Assembly (NCBI GenBank): GCA_022793145.1
Contig: JAAWCI010000065.1
Span: 1-15,869, forward strand
DNA length: 15,869 bases
Reading direction: 5' to 3'
DNA from: Bacilli bacterium
Lineage (GTDB): Bacteria > Bacillota_I > Bacilli_A > RF39 > UBA660
How positions within the stretch are numbered: position 1 is the first letter of the stretch; each line of letters begins with the position of its first letter. The notes under the pieces are model-generated. The model did no database searches. It was not told where the DNA came from and saw nothing but the letters and a program-made list of their open reading frames with translations. The position numbers and the translations under genes are program-made. Below, in pieces: positions 1 to 6,469 of the stretch.

Positions 1-448
1 CTTGATTTTGAAAACCCAATATATAAGGTTTCATAAAATCAGCTTTTACAAGTGCTTCATCAACCATTCTAAAATTTTCCTCTTTTGTATAAAAATCAAA
101 AGCATGTAATGTTTTGATTCTTTTTTCGTGCTTATCTATAATGCATTTTCCAAATAGTTCTAAAGAATTTCCAGTAATTAAAAAGAATTTACCAATTTCA
201 ATTGCTTTTTTTACATCATCCTTATATTTTATCAGGTGGCGAAGTGCTAATTTTTGATTGGCTTCTGTTCCAGCGCCCATATAGATAAAATCATAAGAAT
301 CAAAGTCTAATGTATCCCCAATTGTTGCAAACTTGATTGTAACATGAATGCCTTGACTTTCTAAACCATATTTTAAAGCTTTCACATTCCCACTTTCTCC
401 ATATAAGTTTAATAAATCATAATAAAGATGTGCAATTGTAATATTCAT
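1..448 (-). CDS. gatD: GatD-like glutamine amidotransferase (partial, C-terminus outside window)
   Basis: Translation of the minus strand from ATG at 448 gives 149 codons before the window edge. The N-terminus (MNITIAHLYYDLLNLYGESG) matches the start of the CobB/CobQ-like type 1 amidotransferase GatD, which in Staphylococcus supplies ammonia to MurT for amidation of lipid II D-glutamate. The start has a strong GGAGG Shine-Dalgarno and overlaps the murT stop by 4 nt (ATGA), so the two are translationally coupled. Where family members carry the nucleophile (C-G-G-Y/F-Q-x-L-G, Cys94 in S. aureus), codons 91-100 read ITGNSLELFG, with no cysteine. The glycine-rich oxyanion motif is also altered (MGAGTE around residues 57-62). 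The catalytic His lies outside the window. Family membership is fairly secure from context; amidotransferase activity is doubtful. Confidence 0.8.
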   Translation of the reverse strand, partial: MNITIAHLYYDLLNLYGESGNVKALKYGLESQGIHVTIKFATIGDTLDFDSYDFIYMGAGTEANQKLALRHLIKYKDDVKKAIEIGKFFLITGNSLELFGKCIIDKHEKRIKTLHAFDFYTKEENFRMVDEALVKADFMKPYILGFQNQ

Positions 449-1779
449 GATAAGTCCTCCTTCATATAATGATTAAAAGGTTCCACATAATCAAAATTTA
501 AAATTGCATAAATATTTCCAGATGTTTTCTTTTTAATTTCTGAAGTGGCTTCTTCTAAACTATCAAATACCATAATATCTTTTTCATAAATACCAGCATA
601 TTTTAATCTCGTCGCAATGTCATAACGATGGATACCAACACAGACTATTTTATCAATATCATGTTTTTTTAATAGTTCAAAATCGATATCATATAACCAA
701 GATAAATCATCAAAATTATATCTTCTACTAATCTCTTTCCAACCGATGACGATTGTTTTTTTCTCCTTAAAACGATCTAAAAATAGAAGCGAACTATTAA
801 AAGTTGTACTATTTTCATTTTTGTTATTTAAAACATAAACAGCTCTATTATGGTAAGAATATTCATCATATAATTTCTTATTTTGATTTAATTCACTAAT
901 GATTTTTGAAACAACTTCTGTATCTAATCCAAGGGTGATAGTTGTAGAAAACGCTGCTAAAATATTATAAACAGCATACAGAATTCCAGAAGGTATATGG
1001 ATAGAATAACAATTATTAATTAACATTTCTTTTTTCTCAAAATCTAATTTTGTTACTTCAAAATCAATTTTAGGTCTTTTGAAATTACACTTTGAACAGT
1101 GATAATTTCCTAAATTTTCAAACTGATAATATTCATATTCTAACTTTTTATTGCACATTGGACAATAATTGAGATTTAAATTTTGAAATTTATTTTTAGT
1201 GTAAGACGATTTAATTTTAGAAATTCCATAATAAGTAATGGGTCCTTTATGATCAAACGAAAATTTTTGTAAATAGGGATCATCACCATTTAAAATCAAA
1301 TGCATATCATTTGTAATCGCTTTTTTTATTTCTTCAAATACCAAATCAAAATGGCCTTGTCTAGGTGGTTGGTCTCTTGTCAAATTGGTAATGACAACAT
1401 AGTTAGGATTTAACTCAGGAAAAACATACTTTGTATAACGTTCATCAATTTCAAAAACGAGAACATCTTTTTTCATAACTCCAAAAAGAGTCGTATTTTC
1501 TAAAAGTAGTGTCATAATACCAGCGCTCAAATTAGAGCCCTTTACATTATGGGCCACACGATAGCCACAATCTTTATAAAGATCTCTTATCATACTAGAA
1601 ACGGAACCTTTTCCAGAACTTCCTGTAACAGCAATCACTGTTTTAGGAAGTTTTATTTTTCCCATAAACTTGGAATCTAGTTTTAAAATGATTTCTCCAG
1701 GCAAGGAACTTCCGCGATTTAAAATTTTTCCAAACCAAATAATACATTTTCCAAGAGCGATTAATAGAAATTTTTTCAT
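445..1779 (-). CDS. murT: MurT-like Mur ligase family protein
   Basis: A 444-aa Mur-ligase-fold protein, expected to form the ATP-dependent half of a MurT/GatD lipid II isoglutaminyl synthase in the cytoplasm. ATG at 1779 was chosen because it has an AGAGGTG Shine-Dalgarno and begins the conserved MKKFLLIALGK; the longer reading from 1860 has neither. Visible parts: P-loop TGSSGKGS (52-59), central ATPase domain with NLTRDQPPRQGH (132-143), a Cys4 zinc ribbon inserted in that domain (C206, C209, C228, C231; typical of MurT), and a C-terminal DUF1727-type domain with DLSWLYDIDFE (358-368). Oddities: the P-loop is GSSGKGS rather than GTNGKTT, the usual RDQLDRYGE is RDQPPRQGH, and the NPAG-like motif of the C-terminal domain is replaced by NKNENS (319-324). 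It may act on a different substrate from classical MurT. Confidence 0.85.
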   Translation of the reverse strand: MKKFLLIALGKCIIWFGKILNRGSSLPGEIILKLDSKFMGKIKLPKTVIAVTGSSGKGSVSSMIRDLYKDCGYRVAHNVKGSNLSAGIMTLLLENTTLFGVMKKDVLVFEIDERYTKYVFPELNPNYVVITNLTRDQPPRQGHFDLVFEEIKKAITNDMHLILNGDDPYLQKFSFDHKGPITYYGISKIKSSYTKNKFQNLNLNYCPMCNKKLEYEYYQFENLGNYHCSKCNFKRPKIDFEVTKLDFEKKEMLINNCYSIHIPSGILYAVYNILAAFSTTITLGLDTEVVSKIISELNQNKKLYDEYSYHNRAVYVLNNKNENSTTFNSSLLFLDRFKEKKTIVIGWKEISRRYNFDDLSWLYDIDFELLKKHDIDKIVCVGIHRYDIATRLKYAGIYEKDIMVFDSLEEATSEIKKKTSGNIYAILNFDYVEPFNHYMKEDLS

Positions 1780-1825
1780 GTTACACCTCTTTAAAATCAC
1801 TTTTATTTTATCATAAACGAATTCG

Positions 1826-1854
1826 AAAATACAACTTTTTTCTAGTTTTGTCGA
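1826..1854 (-). promoter_or_regulatory. Candidate SigA promoter for murT-gatD
   Basis: On the minus strand TCGACA (1854-1849, 5/6 to TTGACA) is followed after 17 nt by TATTTT (1831-1826, 4/6 to TATAAT), about 45 nt upstream of the murT start. A competing -10, TATGAT at 1815-1810, lacks a -35 at proper spacing. The -35 lies in the 10-mer TGTCGAATTC, which recurs at the promoter of the sortase substrate. Confidence 0.35.
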
Positions 1855-1907
1855 ATTCATTTAAAAGGATTAAGCGGTGTGATATAGTGTATTTGGAGCT
1901 GATTATT

Positions 1908-2147
1908 ATGTTTAAAACAGATATTGAATTTAGTAAAAACACATTATATATTACTGTAAAGGGAATGGCAAACAGAAAAAACATAATAGAATTAAAGCGT
2001 AAACTTTACTATATTTTGAATGAATATGGAACTATGGATATTATGATTGATATTAAAGAAGTAGTAGCTTTAGATAAAGAAAGTTTTTATGATATGTTAG
2101 ATGATTATGATATCAAATATGGTGGGAATTTAAGTGTGGTGGAATAA
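1908..2147 (+). CDS. Small STAS-like domain protein
   Basis: A 79-aa protein starting at ATG 1908, chosen because GGAG (1895-1898) lies at proper spacing; the reading from 1848 adds 20 residues with no ribosome site. The strand/helix pattern (LYITVKG at 13-19, LKRKLYYIL, DIMIDIKEV, then YGGNLSVVE at the C-terminus) resembles STAS domains of the SpoIIAA anti-anti-sigma type. However, it is about 30 residues shorter than SpoIIAA and has no serine at the phosphorylation position (ALDKESF in place of the usual D-S-S-G). It is monocistronic: an extended -10 (TGATATAGT, 1880-1888) without a clear -35 lies upstream and a terminator follows at once. It may be a structural or partner-binding STAS remnant. 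The family call is an inference from pattern, not from a search. Confidence 0.5.
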   Translation: MFKTDIEFSKNTLYITVKGMANRKNIIELKRKLYYILNEYGTMDIMIDIKEVVALDKESFYDMLDDYDIKYGGNLSVVE

Positions 2148-2171
2148 GAATCATAGTAAGATTCTTTTTTT
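2147..2171 (+). terminator. Intrinsic terminator after the STAS-like gene
   Basis: AGAATC (2147-2152) pairs perfectly with GATTCT (2160-2165) across a 7-nt loop and is followed by a T-run to 2171. It starts on the last base of the stop codon and separates the STAS-like gene from the yqfC operon. Confidence 0.8.
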
Positions 2172-2179
2172 CATATACT
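2151..2179 (+). promoter_or_regulatory. Putative SigE (mother-cell sporulation) promoter for yqfC
   Basis: TCATAGT (2151-2157) matches the SigE -35 consensus KMATATT at 6/7. It is followed after exactly 14 nt by CATATACT (2172-2179), close to the SigE -10 CATACAMT. It lies directly upstream of yqfC, which is SigE-controlled in Bacillus subtilis. The predicted transcript start near 2186 would leave a leader of only about 10 nt carrying GGGTGG. The -35 overlaps the preceding terminator hairpin. Confidence 0.5.
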
Positions 2180-2195
2180 GAGATAGGGTGGTATC

Positions 2196-2435
2196 ATGAA
2201 GTTATTTAATGATTTTAGAAGTTTTATATTAGAAGAGGAATTTTCTATTCATGTTTACCAAAATAAAGTAAATATTGTGAACTATGAATCGATAGGTCAC
2301 TTTGATAGTAGACAAGTTAGAATCTATCATAAAAATGGGGAAGTTATTGTAAAAGGAAAAGAGTTAGTTGTATCAAAATTAATGCAAGAAGAAATCTTGA
2401 TTTTGGGAAGCATTGAAGCAATAGAACTTAGGTGA
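2196..2435 (+). CDS. yqfC: Sporulation protein YqfC (YabP/YqfC family)
   Basis: A 79-aa protein, slightly shorter than B. subtilis YqfC. The C-terminal two thirds fit the YabP/YqfC pattern: 'I..Y.SIGHFDSRQVRIYHKNG' followed by 'VIVKGKELVVSKL' and 'EILILGSIEAIE'. YqfC is a small mother-cell protein that functions with YqfD in sporulation in relatives. The start at 2196 has GGGTGG 5 nt upstream. It lies 4 nt before yqfD, whose Shine-Dalgarno (AGGTGA) covers the yqfC stop codon, so the two are coupled. The putative SigE promoter at 2151-2179 agrees with this role. Confidence 0.85.
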   Translation: MKLFNDFRSFILEEEFSIHVYQNKVNIVNYESIGHFDSRQVRIYHKNGEVIVKGKELVVSKLMQEEILILGSIEAIELR

Positions 2436-2439
2436 AAAA

Positions 2440-3609
2440 ATGAAAGAGTTATTAAAAAGTAAAGTGCAGTTAAAAATTACTGGAAGAAATATAGAACGTT
2501 TTATTCATAGGCTTTATAGTCATCATATAGAAATATTAAAATTAGAATATACAAACTATAAAACAGTAATTATTACAATTTATGCTGAACATTATAATAG
2601 TGTGATGGAACTAAAAACAATTTATGAAATTGATCAGGTTGGCACTTCTGGCATGATAGAAATAAAGAAAAAAATGAAACTCAATCGCTTTTTTTTAATT
2701 GGACTAGCTTTGGCACTACTTTCTTTATATGGTTTATCCAACATTATATATGATATCGAAATTGTTCATACCAATAAAGAACTTAGAACTCTCTTATATA
2801 AGGAGTTAGAAGAACAAGGAATTAAAAAAGGGAGTGTTAAAAAAAATTTTTCTGAATTAGAAAAAATAAAAGAACAAATTATAAATGAAAATAGGGATAA
2901 AATAGAATGGTTAGAAATAGAAGCAGTTGGAACAAAGTATGTAGTACGAGTAGAAATGAGAAAATTAAAACCATCAAAAGAAGAAACCGAAAAAAGGAAT
3001 GTGGTAGCTAAAAAAAGTGCAATTATAAGAAGAGTAGAAGCCACCAAAGGAGAAATTATAAAGAGTACGAATGATTATGTTAGCACTGGAGATATTATTA
3101 TTAGTGGAAGTCTAAAATTAAATGAGGAACAAAAAGAAACTGTTCCAGCAGAAGGAAAAGTTTATGGAGAAGTTTGGTATAAAGTAACTGTTTCTTATCC
3201 ATTTGCATATCAAGAAATAAGGAAAACTGGCAAAAAACAAACTGCTTACACATTCCAATTTTTAAACCAAAATTTTCAATTGTTTCCATTTCAATATTAC
3301 AAAACGAAAAAGGTTGAAAAAACAGTACTTTTAAAACATTCTTTTTTGCCAATTGTTTTAGCAAAAGAAAAACAATTTGAGACAACTGAAATTGATGAGC
3401 TAAATACAGAGGATGAAGCCATTTTAAAAGCAGAAGCCCTAGCGAGAAAAAAAATGGAAAGTCAACTTTCTGACAAAGAAGAAATAATTAGTCAAAAAAA
3501 TTTGAAAGTTGAAGTAAAAGATAGTAGAATAGTATTAGAAATATTTTTTACAGTGTTAGAAGATATTACAAGTTATCAAAATATAACAGAGGAAATAGAA
3601 AGTAAGTAG
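2440..3609 (+). CDS. yqfD: Sporulation protein YqfD
   Basis: A 389-aa protein of the length expected for YqfD. Layout: a cytoplasmic N-terminal domain of about 80 residues, rich in short strands; a basic stretch (IKKKMKLNR, 75-83); one membrane segment (about 84-104, FFLIGLALALLSLYGLSNII); then a long extracytoplasmic part beginning IYDIEIVHTNKELRTLLYKELEEQGI, the conserved YqfD feature just after the membrane. YqfD is needed for sporulation in Bacillus, but its biochemical role is unknown. It is directly abutted by the VanZ-family gene. Confidence 0.88.
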   Translation: MKELLKSKVQLKITGRNIERFIHRLYSHHIEILKLEYTNYKTVIITIYAEHYNSVMELKTIYEIDQVGTSGMIEIKKKMKLNRFFLIGLALALLSLYGLSNIIYDIEIVHTNKELRTLLYKELEEQGIKKGSVKKNFSELEKIKEQIINENRDKIEWLEIEAVGTKYVVRVEMRKLKPSKEETEKRNVVAKKSAIIRRVEATKGEIIKSTNDYVSTGDIIISGSLKLNEEQKETVPAEGKVYGEVWYKVTVSYPFAYQEIRKTGKKQTAYTFQFLNQNFQLFPFQYYKTKKVEKTVLLKHSFLPIVLAKEKQFETTEIDELNTEDEAILKAEALARKKMESQLSDKEEIISQKNLKVEVKDSRIVLEIFFTVLEDITSYQNITEEIESK

Positions 3610-3618
3610 GTGGTTAAT

Positions 3619-4224
3619 ATGTTTCGCACTACTTTTTTAAGCATTTTTAGTGGAACTTGGCCTATGGTTTTAATTTGTTCCGTAATTGTTGTATCCATGC
3701 GAATTGTTTGGATTATCAAAGAGAAAAAAGAAATCATTTTTTATAAAGAATTATTAGGTCTTTGCTTCATTGTTTATGTGATGTGTTTATTCTATGTTGT
3801 GACATTTCAAGATGTTAGTTGGTCTACGTCTAATTTTGTACCATTCAAAGAAATGTTTCGCTACAAAATAGGCTCTGCCTTATTTTTTAAGAATGTATTA
3901 GGAAATATGATTATGTTTATGCCATATGGATTTTTTGTTTCCTATTTTTTAAAATTGAAAAAACCAATATCAATTTTTTTACTCGCTGTTTTGACTTCTT
4001 TCACGATTGAATTTACGCAACTACAAATTGGACGAGTATTTGATGTAGATGATATTTTATTAAATATTATTGGAGCTTTATTAGGGTTTTTGGTTTATTA
4101 TTGTATCAATAAAATGAAAGAACATGTTCCTCCAATATTGAAAAAGCAAATGATTTATAATATACTAATAGTAATATTAATTGCAGGTGCAATTTTGTAT
4201 TTGTATAATTGGGGAGTCGTATAA
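3619..4224 (+). CDS. VanZ-family membrane protein
   Basis: A 201-aa polytopic membrane protein. ATG 3619 is preferred to the in-frame GTG at 3610 because AGGTGG (3608-3613) then stands as a Shine-Dalgarno 5 nt upstream. About five membrane segments are visible. The VanZ signatures are present: NFVPFKE after the second segment, NVLGNMIMFMPYGFF in the middle, and EFTQLQIGRVFDVDDILLNI before the fourth. VanZ itself gives low-level teicoplanin resistance in enterococci; most family members have no proven function, so none is assigned. It occupies the position between yqfD and ybeY where Bacillus has phoH and the 7TM-HD gene yqfF. It directly abuts ybeY. Confidence 0.85.
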   Translation: MFRTTFLSIFSGTWPMVLICSVIVVSMRIVWIIKEKKEIIFYKELLGLCFIVYVMCLFYVVTFQDVSWSTSNFVPFKEMFRYKIGSALFFKNVLGNMIMFMPYGFFVSYFLKLKKPISIFLLAVLTSFTIEFTQLQIGRVFDVDDILLNIIGALLGFLVYYCINKMKEHVPPILKKQMIYNILIVILIAGAILYLYNWGVV

Positions 4225-4674
4225 ATGAATGAAATTGAAGTATTTAATAAAACAGATGAAATAGTAGACTTAAAAGCTTTAAAAGAACTGATGGAATATA
4301 CACTAAAAAAAGAACAAGTAGAAACAGTCATATTTAATTTGATTTTGATTGATAATAAAACAATTCATAAAATGAATTTGGAATATCGTGGAATTGATCG
4401 GCCAACTGATGTGATTTCGTTCGCTTTAGAAGATGATAAGATTTGTCCAAATATAGAAGGAATGCCTAGGATATTAGGTGATATTTATATTTCTATAGAA
4501 AAAGCCAAAGAACAGGCAGAACTTTATGGACATTCTTTCAAACGAGAACTTTCCTTTTTAGCAGTCCATGGATTATTACACCTTCTTGGATATGATCATA
4601 TGGAAAAAGAAGAAGAAAAAGTTATGTTTGAACGTCAGGAGTTGATTTTAGATGGATTTGGAATCAAGAGATAA
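4225..4674 (+). CDS. ybeY: Endoribonuclease YbeY (16S rRNA maturation)
   Basis: A 149-aa metalloprotein of standard length. The zinc-binding signature is intact: H115-GLL-H119-LLGYD-H125. The family block RGIDRPTDVISF (55-66) and the LGDIYIS segment (84-90) are also present. YbeY is a single-strand-specific endoribonuclease involved in 3'-end maturation of 16S rRNA and ribosome quality control. Its start directly follows the VanZ-family stop, with GGGGAG (4211-4216) upstream. Its last 23 nt overlap the start of dgkA, as expected for tightly coupled genes. Confidence 0.95.
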   Translation: MNEIEVFNKTDEIVDLKALKELMEYTLKKEQVETVIFNLILIDNKTIHKMNLEYRGIDRPTDVISFALEDDKICPNIEGMPRILGDIYISIEKAKEQAELYGHSFKRELSFLAVHGLLHLLGYDHMEKEEEKVMFERQELILDGFGIKR

Positions 4675-5050
4675 ACGAAAAAAATTTGGACTAAAAAGAC
4701 TTTTTTATAGCTTTAAATATGCGATGGAAGGATTGTTATATGCTTTAAAAAATGAGCAAAACATGATGATTCATGTCTTTATGGCTGTTTTTGTGATAGT
4801 GATGGGGATTTTATTACAAATTAGTATGATGGAATGGCTAATTTGCATCCTTTTGATAGGTCTTGTAATAGGGACTGAATTAATGAATACTTTTATAGAA
4901 ACAGTGGTAGATTTAACTTGCCATGAAAAAAATGAATTGGCAAAAATAGCTAAGGATACTGCGGCAGCGACAGTTTTGGTATTTGCGCTCACTTCCGTGG
5001 TAGTTGGAGTAATGATTTTTTTACCAAAATTATTAGACTTATTAAAATAG
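4652..5050 (+). CDS. dgkA: Diacylglycerol kinase family / undecaprenol kinase
   Basis: A 132-aa integral membrane protein of the DgkA type. An amphipathic N-terminus (SFKYAMEGLLYALKNEQNMMIH) precedes three membrane segments. The catalytic block is intact: GTELMNTFIETVVDL (74-88, E76 and the N79-T-x-I-E83 core) and AKIAKDTAAATV (97-108). In Gram-positives this family phosphorylates undecaprenol with ATP, recycling the lipid carrier for wall synthesis. The start overlaps ybeY by 23 nt; an AGGAG inside ybeY serves as its ribosome site. The length fits the family. Confidence 0.93.
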   Translation: MDLESRDKRKKFGLKRLFYSFKYAMEGLLYALKNEQNMMIHVFMAVFVIVMGILLQISMMEWLICILLIGLVIGTELMNTFIETVVDLTCHEKNELAKIAKDTAAATVLVFALTSVVVGVMIFLPKLLDLLK

Positions 5051-5058
5051 GTGATGTT

Positions 5059-5448
5059 ATGAAAGAAAAATTAGAACAATTATTAGAAAACTCTTATAGC
5101 CCATACTCTAAATTTAGAGTAGCAGCCATATTAGTAGCCAAAGATGGAAAAGAATTCTTAGGAGTGAATGTAGAAAATGCTTCTTATGGGGCGGCAATAT
5201 GTGCAGAAAGAACTGCTTTTGTGAGTGCGATTAGTCATGGGTATAAACCACATGATTTTGAAGCTTTGTATATCATGGTAGATAGTCCTAAAATTAGTAC
5301 TTGTTGTTTTATTTGTAGACAAGTAATTACAGAAATGATGGAAAAGAATAAGAAAGTAATTTGTATGAATAACAGTGGTGAAAAAAAAGAATTCTTAGTC
5401 GAAGAATTATGTCCTTATCCATTTGATGAAAAGGATCTAAAATTATGA
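5059..5448 (+). CDS. cdd: Cytidine deaminase
   Basis: A 129-aa homotetrameric-type cytidine deaminase, which converts cytidine and deoxycytidine to uridine and deoxyuridine in pyrimidine salvage. The first zinc motif is standard: NASYGAAICAE (C48 ligand, E50 proton shuttle). The second usually reads PCGxCRQ; here it is C82-C83-F-I-C86-R-Q, which keeps both zinc ligands (C83, C86) but replaces the Pro and Gly. N-terminal YSPYSKFRVAA (13-23) is the normal substrate-pocket segment. AGGTGA precedes the start, and its stop overlaps the era start by 4 nt. Function is probably retained. Confidence 0.93.
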   Translation: MKEKLEQLLENSYSPYSKFRVAAILVAKDGKEFLGVNVENASYGAAICAERTAFVSAISHGYKPHDFEALYIMVDSPKISTCCFICRQVITEMMEKNKKVICMNNSGEKKEFLVEELCPYPFDEKDLKL

Positions 5449-6332
5449 AAAGTGGATTTGTAAGTCTAATTGGAAGACCAAATGTGGGAAAATCTACTTT
5501 ACTGAATGAAATCGTGGGAACGAAAGTTGCCATTACATCTCCAAAACCTCAAACGACAAGAAATATCATACAAGGAATTTACAATGATAATGAAACACAA
5601 ATTGTATTTGTAGATACCCCAGGGATACATAAGCCAACACATAAATTAGGAAGTATTTTAAATGAGCAAGCTTATTATAGTATCAATGATGTTGATGTAA
5701 TATTATTTTTGATAGATGTTAGTGAAGAATTAGGACCAGGCGATAAATACATCATAGAGCGGTTAAAAGAAGTACAGAAGCCAGTATTATTAATATTAAA
5801 TAAAATTGATAAAATACCAAAAGAACAAATTTTAGAAAAAATTGTGGCTTATCAAAAACTATATGATTTTAAAGAATTTATTCCTGTATCAGCTCTAAAA
5901 AAAGATAACGTAAATGATATCATAGAGACATTAAAAAAATATTTGCCTGATCAAATACAATACTTTGATTCTGATACTGTTACCAATCAGTCATTACCAT
6001 TTTTAATTTCTGAAATGGTAAGAGAGAAAGTATTTTTATTGACAGAAGAGGAAGTGCCACATTCTGTTACTTGTGTTACAGAAGCAATAGAAAAGCAAAA
6101 CCAAGCATTTCATATTCATGTTGCAATCATTGTTGATAGAGATTCTTTAAAGAGAATTATTATTGGAAAAAATGGCTCTATGATTAAAGAAATTGGAGTC
6201 CAAGCTAGAATTGACATAGAAAAAATAATGAATAAGAAAATTTATTTGGAATTATTTGTAAAAATAATTCCAAAATGGAGAGATAAAGAAAAATATTTAA
6301 TAGAATTTGGATATTATGATTCTTTAAAGTAA
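5445..6332 (+). CDS. era: GTPase Era
   Basis: A 295-aa protein of normal Era length. N-terminal GTPase domain: G1 GRPNVGKS (10-17), the QTTR switch motif (36-39), G3 DTPG (57-60), G4 NKID (119-122) and the PVSAL G5 region. C-terminal KH domain: IIGKNGSMIKEIG with the following IYLELFVKIIPKWR. Era binds near the 3' end of 16S rRNA and checkpoints 30S assembly. It shares ATGA with cdd and lies in the same operon as ybeY, which processes the same rRNA end. Only a weak AAGGA precedes the start, which fits translational coupling. Confidence 0.97.
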   Translation: MKSGFVSLIGRPNVGKSTLLNEIVGTKVAITSPKPQTTRNIIQGIYNDNETQIVFVDTPGIHKPTHKLGSILNEQAYYSINDVDVILFLIDVSEELGPGDKYIIERLKEVQKPVLLILNKIDKIPKEQILEKIVAYQKLYDFKEFIPVSALKKDNVNDIIETLKKYLPDQIQYFDSDTVTNQSLPFLISEMVREKVFLLTEEEVPHSVTCVTEAIEKQNQAFHIHVAIIVDRDSLKRIIIGKNGSMIKEIGVQARIDIEKIMNKKIYLELFVKIIPKWRDKEKYLIEFGYYDSLK

Positions 6333-6355
6333 TTTGTATAAAATAATTTATCTTG

Positions 6356-6379
6356 TCTCACTATAAAAATAAGGTGAGA
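6356..6379 (+). promoter_or_regulatory. Hairpin covering the yqzL Shine-Dalgarno
   Basis: TCTCAC (6356-6361) pairs with GTGAGA (6374-6379) across a 12-nt A/T-rich loop. The 3' arm contains most of the AAGGTGAG ribosome site of the 28-aa gene starting at 6382. There is no T-run, so it is not a terminator. It may lower translation initiation of yqzL; this is inference from base pairing only. Confidence 0.4.
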
Positions 6380-6381
6380 TT

Positions 6382-6468
6382 ATGAAAAAAGAATTATTGT
6401 GGGAATTATTTAGAACAACAGGAAAAATAGAATATTATATGAAATGGAAAGAAGAGGAGAAAAAATAA
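6382..6468 (+). CDS. yqzL: YqzL-family small protein
   Basis: A 28-aa reading frame between era and the DUF1653 gene. It begins MKKELLWELFRTTGKIEYYM and ends in a charged KWKEEEKK tail. The spacing W-x-L-F-x-x-T-G-x-I-x-x-Y-x-x-x-K-E is that of YqzL, a tiny protein encoded between era and recO in Bacillus. It has an AGGTGA ribosome site 4 nt before the ATG, and its stop is one base before the next start. Function is unknown. The combination of position, motif and ribosome site makes it a real gene despite its length. Confidence 0.8.
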   Translation: MKKELLWELFRTTGKIEYYMKWKEEEKK

Positions 6469-6469
6469 T

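Noticed and set aside
1780..1860. N-terminal extension of murT to an upstream ATG at 1860
   Set aside because: No ribosome site, extension unlike Mur ligases, and it covers the intergenic promoter region; ATG 1779 has AGAGGTG.
1848..1907. N-terminal extension of the STAS-like gene
   Set aside because: The upstream initiation codon has no Shine-Dalgarno and the region holds divergent promoter signals; ATG 1908 has GGAG.
2766..3385. Minus-strand open frames within yqfD
   Set aside because: They mirror a well-supported gene, have no ribosome sites and show low-complexity hydrophobic translations typical of antisense AT-rich DNA.
3610..3618. GTG start for the VanZ-family gene
   Set aside because: It overlaps the AGGTGG that serves ATG 3619.
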